64,000 nt of DNA, from assembly GCF_007992095.1 (NCBI RefSeq), contig NZ_BJZP01000020.1:24651-88650 (forward strand). The letters run 5' to 3'. The translations under genes were made by a program, and so were the position numbers. The notes under the pieces were generated by a model, which did no database searches, was not told the DNA's origin, and saw only the letters and a program-made list of their open reading frames with translations. Source of the stretch: Paenirhizobium naphthalenivorans (GTDB taxonomy: Bacteria; Pseudomonadota; Alphaproteobacteria; Rhizobiales; Rhizobiaceae). Below, one piece after another: positions 25,135 through 31,797 of this stretch (the first letter of the stretch is position 1; every line of letters starts with the position of its first letter).

Positions 25135-26196
25135 CTACCGCTCGATGCCGCTATGCACACCGGCCTCGGCGAATGTTGCCATGCCGAGGTGGCATCTTAA
25201 CGCTGCCCTTGCCATAAGGGCGGCCAGCACCGCGCCGGTTCCTTCGCCCAATCGCAAATCAAGATCGAGAAGCGGCCGCAATCCGAGATGGGCGAGAAGC
25301 CGCCGATGCCCGGGCTCCATCGAGCTGTGACCGACCATGCAGTGCGCCAGGCCTCCTGGTCCGCTGCAGTGGAGCGCGAGGGCGGCTGCCGAGCAGATGA
25401 AACCATCGAGCATGACAGGTACGCGAAGCAGGCGCGCCGCGACAATCGACCCGGCCATGGCGGCGATTTCGCGCCCGCCCAGAATCCGCAAGGCATCGAG
25501 CCCATCAACTATGGCGTTTTCATGCAGTCTGACAGCCTCGGAGACGACCTCGATCTTGCGCTCTAACATCCCGATCGGGATCCCGGACCCTCGACCACAC
25601 CAGTCCGCCGGCTCGCCGCCCAAAAGTGCAAAGCATATGGCCGAGGCCGCAGTCGTGTTCCCGATTCCCATCTCACCTGGGCAAAGGATGCTTGCACCCG
25701 GTCGAACCGCAAGCATCCCGGATTGGAATGCACCAAGGAATTCTCTTTCGGACATGGCCGGGGCATGAAGGAAGTTGTTGACGGGGTGAGCCAACTCGAG
25801 CGGCACGACCGTCACCTTGGCACCGAGCTCGGCACTCAGCTGATTGATGGCCGCTCCGCCGCGCTCGAAGTTCTGCACCATCTGCTCTGTGACAACCGGA
25901 GGATAGGCCGACACACCGGCTTCGGCCACGCCGTGATTGCCCGCAAAGACACATACTTGCGGATCATCCATTACAGGGGGGTAGCGTCCTTGCCAGCGGG
26001 CCAGCCAGGCGACGATTTCCTCGAGCCTGCCGAGGCTGCCTGGCGGTTTGGTCAGGATCTCCTCCCGCGCTGCCGCTGTGCTTGCCGCATTTTCGTCTCC
26101 GGCCGGCAGTGCCTGCAGCGTTCGGCGCAGGGCTGAGAGGTCTTTTATGGGTGCAAAGAACTGTTGCCTTGAGAAAAGGCTGTTTAGATCAGACAT
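25135..26196 (-). CDS. cobT: Nicotinate-nucleotide--dimethylbenzimidazole phosphoribosyltransferase
   Basis: CobT makes alpha-ribazole phosphate, activating the lower ligand of cobalamin. The 353-residue protein has TKPPGSLGRLEEIVAWLARWQG, VCVFAGNHGVAEAGVSAYPPVVT, GEMGIGNTTAASAI and the C-terminal GHSSMEPGHRRLLAHLGLRPLLDLDLRLGEGTGAV with the catalytic Glu. ATG 26196 has GGAGG 9 nt upstream; a longer frame to 26253 lacks one. A cobalamin riboswitch lies directly upstream. No other cobalamin gene is nearby, so the remaining genes must be elsewhere. Confidence 0.96.
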   Translation of the reverse strand: MSDLNSLFSRQQFFAPIKDLSALRRTLQALPAGDENAASTAAAREEILTKPPGSLGRLEEIVAWLARWQGRYPPVMDDPQVCVFAGNHGVAEAGVSAYPPVVTEQMVQNFERGGAAINQLSAELGAKVTVVPLELAHPVNNFLHAPAMSEREFLGAFQSGMLAVRPGASILCPGEMGIGNTTAASAICFALLGGEPADWCGRGSGIPIGMLERKIEVVSEAVRLHENAIVDGLDALRILGGREIAAMAGSIVAARLLRVPVMLDGFICSAAALALHCSGPGGLAHCMVGHSSMEPGHRRLLAHLGLRPLLDLDLRLGEGTGAVLAALMARAALRCHLGMATFAEAGVHSGIER

Positions 26197-26261
26197 ACGG
26201 GTCCTCCACGTGACGCCGAAGCTCGAATGAGCAATCGCCCCGCCCTTTGCCATCGGGCGGT

Positions 26262-26430
26262 TTCAAGATCAGGCAACGCGTCTTCTGACTTCCAGCTTAA
26301 CCGGGTGCAGGCACCTTCCCATCCGGGGAGCCGGACAGTGGCGGACAATGCCTCCTGACACTCGTATCTGGTTACAGCGGCGGGACCGTCCCGGAATTTC
26401 ACCGGGTTCCGTTAGTTGCAGCAGGTTTCG
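26262..26430 (-). promoter_or_regulatory. Cobalamin riboswitch controlling cobT
   Basis: On the minus strand the leader shows the conserved cobalamin-aptamer blocks in order: GGAACCCGGTGAAATTCCGG, GCCGCTGTAAC, GTCAGGAGG, the B12 box GCCACTG (26336-26342), GGGAAGG, and GGAAGTCAGAAGAC near the 3' end. A following hairpin, CCGCCC with GGGCGG (26240-26260), is a likely expression platform about 45 nt before the cobT start. High B12 is expected to lower cobT expression. Confidence 0.95.
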
Positions 26431-26514
26431 TAGGGCATGCACTCCCGACCGACAATCTGAAAGGTGACTTTAATCAGGCGGCAGATGCCCTTTTCCGGCG
26501 AAAACTCACGAGTG

Positions 26515-26530
26515 CTTGCGCTGGCTCAAA
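26515..26530. promoter_or_regulatory. NnrR/Dnr-type operator near the Crp/Fnr gene
   Basis: CTTGCGCTGGCTCAAA fits TTG-N8-CAA and shares the core CGCTGGC with the site at 34104. It lies 115 nt upstream of the Crp/Fnr regulator start, consistent with autoregulation; the cobT riboswitch is on its other side. Confidence 0.6.
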
Positions 26531-26644
26531 GAAGTGAGAGTCGTGTCCACCTCCTATGAATGAAGATTAGGGCCAGTGGCCCCGACTGGTATTTCCGGCT
26601 TCCTGGTAACGATGCGGTTTTTCTGTCACTGAAGGTTTTCGACG

Positions 26645-27307
26645 ATGAACTTGATGGTATCCCCAGAACACCGTTTGGTATCCCGGCCAATCGAGGGCGA
26701 TCGGCGGAAAAGCGCGGCAGCAATGGAGATTTTCCCAATCGGCACGATACTCACGGCTACAGATAGCGCCGACGGACCAGTCTATCACATCCACGAGGGA
26801 TGCATTGTGCTTAGCCGGCTGGTCGCCAACAGCGTTGCGCAGATCGTTGACGTCTATGGTCCGGGCCGTATCTTTGTCCATCCCAGCGCGCCGACCTTGG
26901 CCGAAGTGCGCATAGAATGCCGGTACGAGGTGCTCAGCCTTCGCAAGCACGCCCGCATGATTCACGAATCTCTCGTCGAAAACCTTGATCGTTCCCAGCG
27001 GCATGTCGCGCTCTTGTGCGGCAAGACGGCCGTTCAAAGGATCGCCACGGTCCTTATGGATCTCGCCCTGCAATTCGGTGTTGACCCGGTTTCATGCGGG
27101 ACGCTGAGTCTGCCACTCACGCGGACCGAGATCGGCGATTGGCTCGGCTTGAGAGGTGAGACAGTCTCTCGCGTCTTCAGTCAGTTAGTCCAGCAGAGGG
27201 CTATTTCCCTTGATACGAATCGCCGCCTTTGCGTCAAAAACTGGCAAGCGCTTTCCCTCATTGCCGATGGTGTCGACCGGTGCACTGGGAGGGCGATGGC
27301 GATCTAG
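26645..27307 (+). CDS. Crp/Fnr family regulator, NnrR/Dnr-like candidate
   Basis: The 220-residue product has an N-terminal cyclic-nucleotide-binding-like domain (VYHIHEGCIVLSRL, DVYGPGRIFVHPS) and a C-terminal helix-turn-helix, LTRTEIGDWLGLRGETVSRVFSQL. The recognition helix keeps E-x-x-S-R, which in FNR reads the TTG half-site. The N-terminal Cys cluster of FNR is absent, so it would not be a [4Fe-4S] sensor and could sense NO through heme, as proposed for Dnr. ATG 26645 or 26654 are both possible. The palindrome at 26515 suggests autoregulation. It is the only intact Crp/Fnr gene in the window and the best candidate for the shared regulon. Confidence 0.88.
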   Translation: MNLMVSPEHRLVSRPIEGDRRKSAAAMEIFPIGTILTATDSADGPVYHIHEGCIVLSRLVANSVAQIVDVYGPGRIFVHPSAPTLAEVRIECRYEVLSLRKHARMIHESLVENLDRSQRHVALLCGKTAVQRIATVLMDLALQFGVDPVSCGTLSLPLTRTEIGDWLGLRGETVSRVFSQLVQQRAISLDTNRRLCVKNWQALSLIADGVDRCTGRAMAI

Positions 27308-27347
27308 GTCATGTGACGGACACAATTGGTCGGCGCAATTCGACAGA

Positions 27348-27614
27348 TCAGCTGGACGCGGAGGCTTGCCCGTGGTTACCCTTGGTGCGGCCATCGTGTC
27401 GCGCGTCACCTATGGTCGAAAAGCGATCCATAATATAGCCGACAATGTCATTGTCGCAGCACGCTGCCATGCATTCGTAAGCGTCACACCTCCAGTTACA
27501 GTCCGGGTCGTTCGCTCGGCAATCGGGGATACGTCCAGTAGATGGACGCAGACTGTCCATCCCAGTTCGGAACAGCCCCCCGACGGAGGGCTTGTATTCG
27601 CCGTTGCTCGTCAC
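27348..27614 (-). CDS. Small Cys-rich protein downstream of RIC
   Basis: This GTG-started 88-residue protein has AAAGGAG 6 nt upstream and starts 30 nt after the RIC stop, so it is probably co-transcribed. Six cysteines fall within residues 32-53 (spacing C-x6-C-x3-C-x4-C-x3-C-C), in the DCRANDPDCNWRC then DAYECMAACCDND region. The flanks are polar and low in structure. Such spacing suits a metal or Fe-S site. I do not recognise the family. Given RIC's role in repairing iron centres, a metal-handling partner is a reasonable inference, nothing more. Confidence 0.65.
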   Translation of the reverse strand: MTSNGEYKPSVGGLFRTGMDSLRPSTGRIPDCRANDPDCNWRCDAYECMAACCDNDIVGYIMDRFSTIGDARHDGRTKGNHGQASASS

Positions 27615-27644
27615 GGTTTTCTCCTTTGAACGACGTGGTCGGCG

Positions 27645-28301
27645 TCAGCCGGCGAAGCGAGGGAAAAGCACGTTGTTCTCCAAATGCATGTGCTCGACGA
27701 GATCTTCCGAGAACTTCTTCGCGCTGGTATAAAGGGCACGCCACGAATTGCAGGCACCATCCGGCAAGGTGAAGCCACGCGTGACATGTTCGAGTTCGGC
27801 CAGATACCCCGCCTCCACATCGTGCTCATGGCGTATCTGCGTGATCGCTTGCGTCGGCACAGCCTTTTCGTTCCGCTCCATCAACGGGAAGAGTACAGCC
27901 TCTTCGCGGCTCATATGGCCCTCGAGATCGGCCTGGATGCGCTCCAGGAGATCGACGAGGCCGACAGGGGCCTGAGGATGGGCACCATGCACACGCTCGA
28001 CTTTCTGTGCGAGTGGGATCAGCCATGCCAGTTCACTGCGGTGTGTTTCGTGGTAGCGGCTGCGCAGGTGGTCGATCAATTCCGCCGTTCCCTCCGGAGC
28101 CTCCCGATGGCTGGCAAGCATCAGCGTCTGCAACTCCGTCAGCAGCGTGTCGGGCGAAAGGCCGGCTTTTTCTGCGGCCGTGTCGATCCGTTCAGCGCCG
28201 CCGCAACAGAAGCTTATCCCGTGGCGACGAAACAGATCGGCTGCTCCTGGTACGGTTGTTGCGATCTTTCCGACTGTCTGGCTGAAATCGATATCCGTCA
28301 T
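27645..28301 (-). CDS. ytfE: Iron-sulfur cluster repair di-iron protein RIC (YtfE/ScdA)
   Basis: This cytoplasmic protein repairs iron-sulfur centres damaged by NO or oxidants. The 218-residue product has the ScdA N-terminal domain (residues 1-60, with FRRHGISFCCGG carrying Cys32-Cys33) and a hemerythrin-type domain with HRSELAWLIPLAQKVERVHG, EGHMSREEAVLFPLM, IRHEHDVEAGYL and EDLVEHMHLENNVLFP. ATG 28301 has AAGGAA 6 nt upstream; the longer frame to 28466 is unlikely because it runs through the operator and hairpin. An NnrR-like box sits 83 nt upstream. Confidence 0.93.
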   Translation of the reverse strand: MTDIDFSQTVGKIATTVPGAADLFRRHGISFCCGGAERIDTAAEKAGLSPDTLLTELQTLMLASHREAPEGTAELIDHLRSRYHETHRSELAWLIPLAQKVERVHGAHPQAPVGLVDLLERIQADLEGHMSREEAVLFPLMERNEKAVPTQAITQIRHEHDVEAGYLAELEHVTRGFTLPDGACNSWRALYTSAKKFSEDLVEHMHLENNVLFPRFAG

Positions 28302-28325
28302 GGCCGTTCCTTCATTCATGGACCT

Positions 28326-28345
28326 ATCGAGCCTTCGGGCTCGAT
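28326..28345. repeat. Hairpin with TTCG loop in the RIC leader
   Basis: ATCGAGCC-TTCG-GGCTCGAT is a perfect 8-bp stem with a TTCG tetraloop when read on the plus strand (CGAA on the minus strand). It lies 25 nt upstream of the RIC start and may act in the leader mRNA or end plus-strand transcription. Confidence 0.55.
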
Positions 28346-28373
28346 CATGTCGGTGAGCTTGCAAGCGTTTCCT

Positions 28374-28418
28374 CGTCTGGTCGTTGCGCTGTCGCAAACA
28401 CGGCGCAACGACCAGACG
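28374..28418. repeat. Perfect 16-bp inverted repeat over the RIC operator
   Basis: CGTCTGGTCGTTGCGC (28374-28389) and its exact complement at 28403-28418 flank a 13-nt spacer. The left arm contains the TTGCGC half of the NnrR-like site. It is the longest perfect hairpin noticed in the window. Terminator, protein target or cruciform are all possible. Confidence 0.75.
28383..28398. promoter_or_regulatory. NnrR/Dnr-type operator of RIC
   Basis: GTTGCGCTGTCGCAAA contains the perfect palindrome TTGCG-CTGT-CGCAA. It lies about 83 nt upstream of the RIC start, in the 372-nt gap shared with hutW. Confidence 0.65.
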
Positions 28419-28673
28419 GCACCAGCACGGTGCGGATCGACGACGGTCAGAGCGCGAAAGCGACATTCGTTGCCCGGGACATCCCTCTGACGCCTATCTC
28501 CCTTTGGTGGAAGCCGTGAAAGGCGGGGCAGCCGGTTGAGCTAGTTCGCCCATTACGGGGGACTGCGAATGATCATTCTACGGCCGGCCGCGCCCGCGCC
28601 TGGATGATGCGCACTAAAGTCAAATTCATTTATTGGAATGATTATAAGGAGATAAAAGTTGATAAAATGAATC

Positions 28674-30122
28674 ATGTTTGATCTGGAGCAAATAACTCAA
28701 CTTATTGCGCCGATAAACCCAAGAGGCACTTATCCTCATTGGCAGCCAAGCTGGGCCTATCGGTTCATGACAATAGACTTCGCACCGTATTTTGCTCACA
28801 TCACCGATGACCCCTTGTCGAGGGCCTTCACAGCGAGAAGGGCGGTAATGCCGTTTCGTGGTAGGAAGCGAGTGGAAGCCGATATGGTGCCGCTGCGCTG
28901 GCAAGAGATGCTCTCAAATCCTGTTGCGGGGCCATCTCGGAGCGGCAGGCTCGCCTATGTCCACATACCCTTCTGCGCCAATCACTGCCTCTTCTGCGGC
29001 TTCTATCGCAATGCTTATACGTTGCTTGCGGCCGGCGAATATGTGGATCTCGTGATCCGCGACATCGAGCGCGAGGCGGAATACGCCGCCGCCACGAGCG
29101 AGGAGATCACGGCGATCTATCTCGGTGGAGGCACCCCGAGTGCGTTGACTGCGGCCGAATTGTCCCGACTGTTGCTGACCCTGCGTCGCCATCTGCCTGT
29201 TGCTGCCGACTGCGAGATAACAGTCGAGGGCCGGATCATTCATTTCGACGACGAGAAGGTTGTCGCATGCCTGGAGGCGGGGGCGAACCGTTTTTCCATC
29301 GGCGTCCAGAGCTTCGACACCGAGGTTCGTCGCCGCCAGGGACGGCGCGCGAGCAGGGAGGACGCGATTGCTTTTCTCGAGGGGCTGAAGCGGCATGACG
29401 GCGCGGCAATTGTGATCGACCTGATGTACGGTCTCCCCGGCCAAACGCTGGAGGTCTGGCAACGAGATCTCGCCACGGCGGCGGCAATCGCTCCTGATGG
29501 AATTGATCTCTACGGCCTCAACCTCATTCCTGGCACGCCGCTCTTCAGCGCGATCCAGGCTGGCAAATTCGCAACCGCGCCCGGCCTCGCCGATCTCGGA
29601 CGATATTACCGCATCGGCAGCGATTTCCTGAACGAACGATCGTGGCGGCAGGTCAGCAACAATCATTGGGCCCGAACGTCGCTGGAACGCAATCGCTACA
29701 ACCGGATGATCAAGGAAGCGGCGGATTGCCTGGCCTACGGCTCGGGCGCCGGAGGATCGCTGGGCAATCTGAGCTTTGGGCTCGCGGGAGATCTGCCGAT
29801 GTTTTCCAAAGCTGTCCTGGCCGGCCAAAAGCCCATCGGCATACTTGCCTCATCTGATAGCCTGCGCCATCTCAGGGATCTGATTATCGGCAGCCTAGAG
29901 ATGGGCAGGCTCGACCTGTTGGCGCTCGATCGGGCGGCAGGACAGGCGCTGAGCCTGGACCTGAGACCATTGCTGGAACAATGGTCTTCCGCCGGACTGC
30001 TGACCGTATCGGAAACGGCGATCGATCTCACCGTCGCCGGACGCTTCTGGTACGCCAACCTTATCACCGCTTTCCACGACATCATCGAGGCAAGGTTGCT
30101 GCCAGACAGCGCAGCCGCCTGA
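28674..30122 (+). CDS. hutW: Anaerobic heme-degrading radical SAM enzyme ChuW/HutW
   Basis: HutW opens heme without oxygen, releasing iron and producing a linear tetrapyrrole. The 482-residue protein has a radical SAM C-x3-C-x2-C motif (IPFCANHCLFCGF, Cys101/105/108), YLGGGTPSALTAAELSRLL, IGVQSFDTEVRR and DLMYGLPGQTLEVWQ, as in the HemN superfamily. An N-terminal extension of about 90 residues and the HutX and ChuY-like partners separate it from HemN. An in-frame stop at 28668 forces the start at ATG 28674, whose ribosome binding site is weak. It heads a hutWX-chuY-like operon followed by a heme receptor. Confidence 0.92.
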   Translation: MFDLEQITQLIAPINPRGTYPHWQPSWAYRFMTIDFAPYFAHITDDPLSRAFTARRAVMPFRGRKRVEADMVPLRWQEMLSNPVAGPSRSGRLAYVHIPFCANHCLFCGFYRNAYTLLAAGEYVDLVIRDIEREAEYAAATSEEITAIYLGGGTPSALTAAELSRLLLTLRRHLPVAADCEITVEGRIIHFDDEKVVACLEAGANRFSIGVQSFDTEVRRRQGRRASREDAIAFLEGLKRHDGAAIVIDLMYGLPGQTLEVWQRDLATAAAIAPDGIDLYGLNLIPGTPLFSAIQAGKFATAPGLADLGRYYRIGSDFLNERSWRQVSNNHWARTSLERNRYNRMIKEAADCLAYGSGAGGSLGNLSFGLAGDLPMFSKAVLAGQKPIGILASSDSLRHLRDLIIGSLEMGRLDLLALDRAAGQALSLDLRPLLEQWSSAGLLTVSETAIDLTVAGRFWYANLITAFHDIIEARLLPDSAAA

Positions 30123-30151
30123 CCCTCGTCCGCACACAGAAAGGATCGGAC

Positions 30152-30685
30152 ATGAACATGAAACAGCAAGCAACGGATGCGACGGAGGTCATAAGGAACG
30201 CGATCCTGGCGAAGCCCGACGGAATCCTGGAACATCTGGCCGAGGAACATCGCGTTTCGCTCAGGGCAGTCATCGATTGCCTGCCTGACGATAGCGCCAC
30301 AGCAGTAGCCGGCGATCGTTTCATCGACGTCCTGAGCGATGTCGCCGCCTGGGGCGACATCACTTTCATCTGCCATTCGAAGGATGCCGTCGTCGAATTC
30401 TGCGGCCCGTTTCCGAAGGGGCGCATGGGCCATGGCATGTACAATCTTCAGGGTGCCAAGACGGGGCTGAGCGGTCATCTGCGGCCGGAGCGTTGCGCCG
30501 CGATCTACTTCGTTCGTCGACCGTTCATGGGCCTAGAAACAATGTCGATCCAGTTCTTCAACGCTGATGGCCAGGCCATGTTCAAGATCTATGTCGGCCG
30601 TGACGAGCAGCGTCAGTTGCGGGCCGATCAAGTGGAACATTTCGTGCGGCTGTGTGCAGAGATGGCGGCCGCTGATGCGTCATGA
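30152..30685 (+). CDS. hutX: Heme utilisation carrier protein HutX/ChuX
   Basis: This is a cytosolic heme-binding carrier that hands heme to, or takes the product from, HutW. The 177-residue product has LAEEHRVSLRAVIDCLPDD, DRFIDVLSDVAAWGDITFICHSKDAVVEFCGPFPKG, GHMYN-type GMYNLQ and a VRRPFMGLETMSIQFFNADGQAMFKIYVGRD C-terminal core, matching HutX. AAAGGA precedes ATG 30152. It begins 30 nt after hutW and overlaps the next gene. Confidence 0.93.
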   Translation: MNMKQQATDATEVIRNAILAKPDGILEHLAEEHRVSLRAVIDCLPDDSATAVAGDRFIDVLSDVAAWGDITFICHSKDAVVEFCGPFPKGRMGHGMYNLQGAKTGLSGHLRPERCAAIYFVRRPFMGLETMSIQFFNADGQAMFKIYVGRDEQRQLRADQVEHFVRLCAEMAAADAS

Positions 30686-31364
30686 AACGTCGCCATTGAT
30701 CATTGCCGGGGCAAGCCGGGGGGTCGGTTTCATACTTGCCCAACAGGAAAGCGCAATCGGGCGCCCGGTCATGGCCTTGGTGCGCCCTTCGTCCAATGAC
30801 ACCCAATTGCGGGATGCCGGCATTGCGATCGTGCCAGGAGACGCGTTGTCACCGGACGATGCGACCCGTCTCTTTGAGGAGTGCCGGAGCGATTGCGACG
30901 TCGTGTCGACGATCGGCGGCGTCTCCGCCGACGGACGCAGGGCAGACGACGAGGGAAACATCAACTTCATCAATGCAGCAGTCAAGGCGGGAATACGCGG
31001 ACGGTTCCTGCTCGTCACATCGATCGGTTGCGGGGATATGGCGCCCTTCCGCTCAGAGCGGGCGATCGCAGCATTCGGGGCTGCAGTCGATGCGAAAACC
31101 CGGGCAGAAGACTATCTGCGCGTGAGCGGCCTTTCGTGGACGATCCTGCGTCCCGGCGGTCTGAGATCGGAGCCGGGCACCGGCCGAGGTGTTCTCTCGA
31201 CGGATCCCGCACTACACGGATTCATCAGCCGGTTCGACGTCGCGCAGTTGGCGCAACGCATCCTACGGGATCCCGCCACTATCGGCAGGGCTTTCGCCGC
31301 AGTCGATCAGGACGCCGCGCACAGCGTCAATCCCCTTGACCCATTTCCACTCCAACTTTCGTAA
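30675..31364 (+). CDS. NAD(P)-binding oxidoreductase, ChuY-like anaerobilin reductase candidate
   Basis: The 229-residue product starts with a Rossmann segment, PLIIAGASRGVGFILAQQ, and has VALVRPS-type (ALVRPSSN), DVVSTIGG, RFLLVTSIGCGDM and SWTILRPGGLRSEPGTG motifs of the atypical SDR (NmrA/biliverdin-reductase-like) group. E. coli ChuY, encoded with ChuW and ChuX, has this type of fold and reduces anaerobilin. The overlap with hutX (ATG 30675 inside it) supports the same role here. An unrelated SDR cannot be excluded from sequence alone. Confidence 0.8.
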   Translation: MRHETSPLIIAGASRGVGFILAQQESAIGRPVMALVRPSSNDTQLRDAGIAIVPGDALSPDDATRLFEECRSDCDVVSTIGGVSADGRRADDEGNINFINAAVKAGIRGRFLLVTSIGCGDMAPFRSERAIAAFGAAVDAKTRAEDYLRVSGLSWTILRPGGLRSEPGTGRGVLSTDPALHGFISRFDVAQLAQRILRDPATIGRAFAAVDQDAAHSVNPLDPFPLQLS

Positions 31365-31372
31365 GGCGTGCC

Positions 31373-31747
31373 ATGCCAGCCAATATCCTGATGGTTATCC
31401 TGATCGCACTGCCTCAAGGCGGTGTGTCGGCCAGTTTCGTCAATGTCGACGCTCTTGAGGAATGCGAGTCGCGTTTGGGGCGGATTAGACCTGTCCTCGA
31501 ACAGGAGAGCGACACGCTTTTGCATGCTGGCTGCCATTTGAGCACGGCCCAATTCTCGTTGTTCGATCACGATCCGCCGGTCGATGCGCCGCGGTTCCCT
31601 TACGAGATCACGATCAAGGGTGCATCCGCAGAGGTCCGGCGACTCGCGGGGGGCGATGATTGCGATAGCTCGGGCGCGAACCGAGGTGAGATGGCTTTCG
31701 CGCTTTGCGTCACCTCGACCCAAGAACTCATCTCAACCGAGCAATAA
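31373..31747 (+). CDS. Small secreted Cys-containing protein in the heme operon
   Basis: The 124-residue product has a short hydrophobic N-terminus (ILMVILIALPQGGVSA) that could be a signal peptide. The mature part has four cysteines (about 31, 54, 97, 112), fitting two disulfides in the periplasm. It starts 8 nt after the ChuY-like gene and ends 50 nt before the receptor gene. I do not recognise it; a role in heme or iron handling is suggested by position only. Confidence 0.6.
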   Translation: MPANILMVILIALPQGGVSASFVNVDALEECESRLGRIRPVLEQESDTLLHAGCHLSTAQFSLFDHDPPVDAPRFPYEITIKGASAEVRRLAGGDDCDSSGANRGEMAFALCVTSTQELISTEQ

Positions 31748-31797
31748 TTCGGAAGTCGGCGATCTTTCAGCTTCGTTTTTCATCAAGGAGACATTTC

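Noticed and set aside
28656..28673. TTGAT...AATCA near the hutW start as an FNR box
   Set aside because: The half-sites are separated by seven bases, not four, and the sequence touches the start codon.
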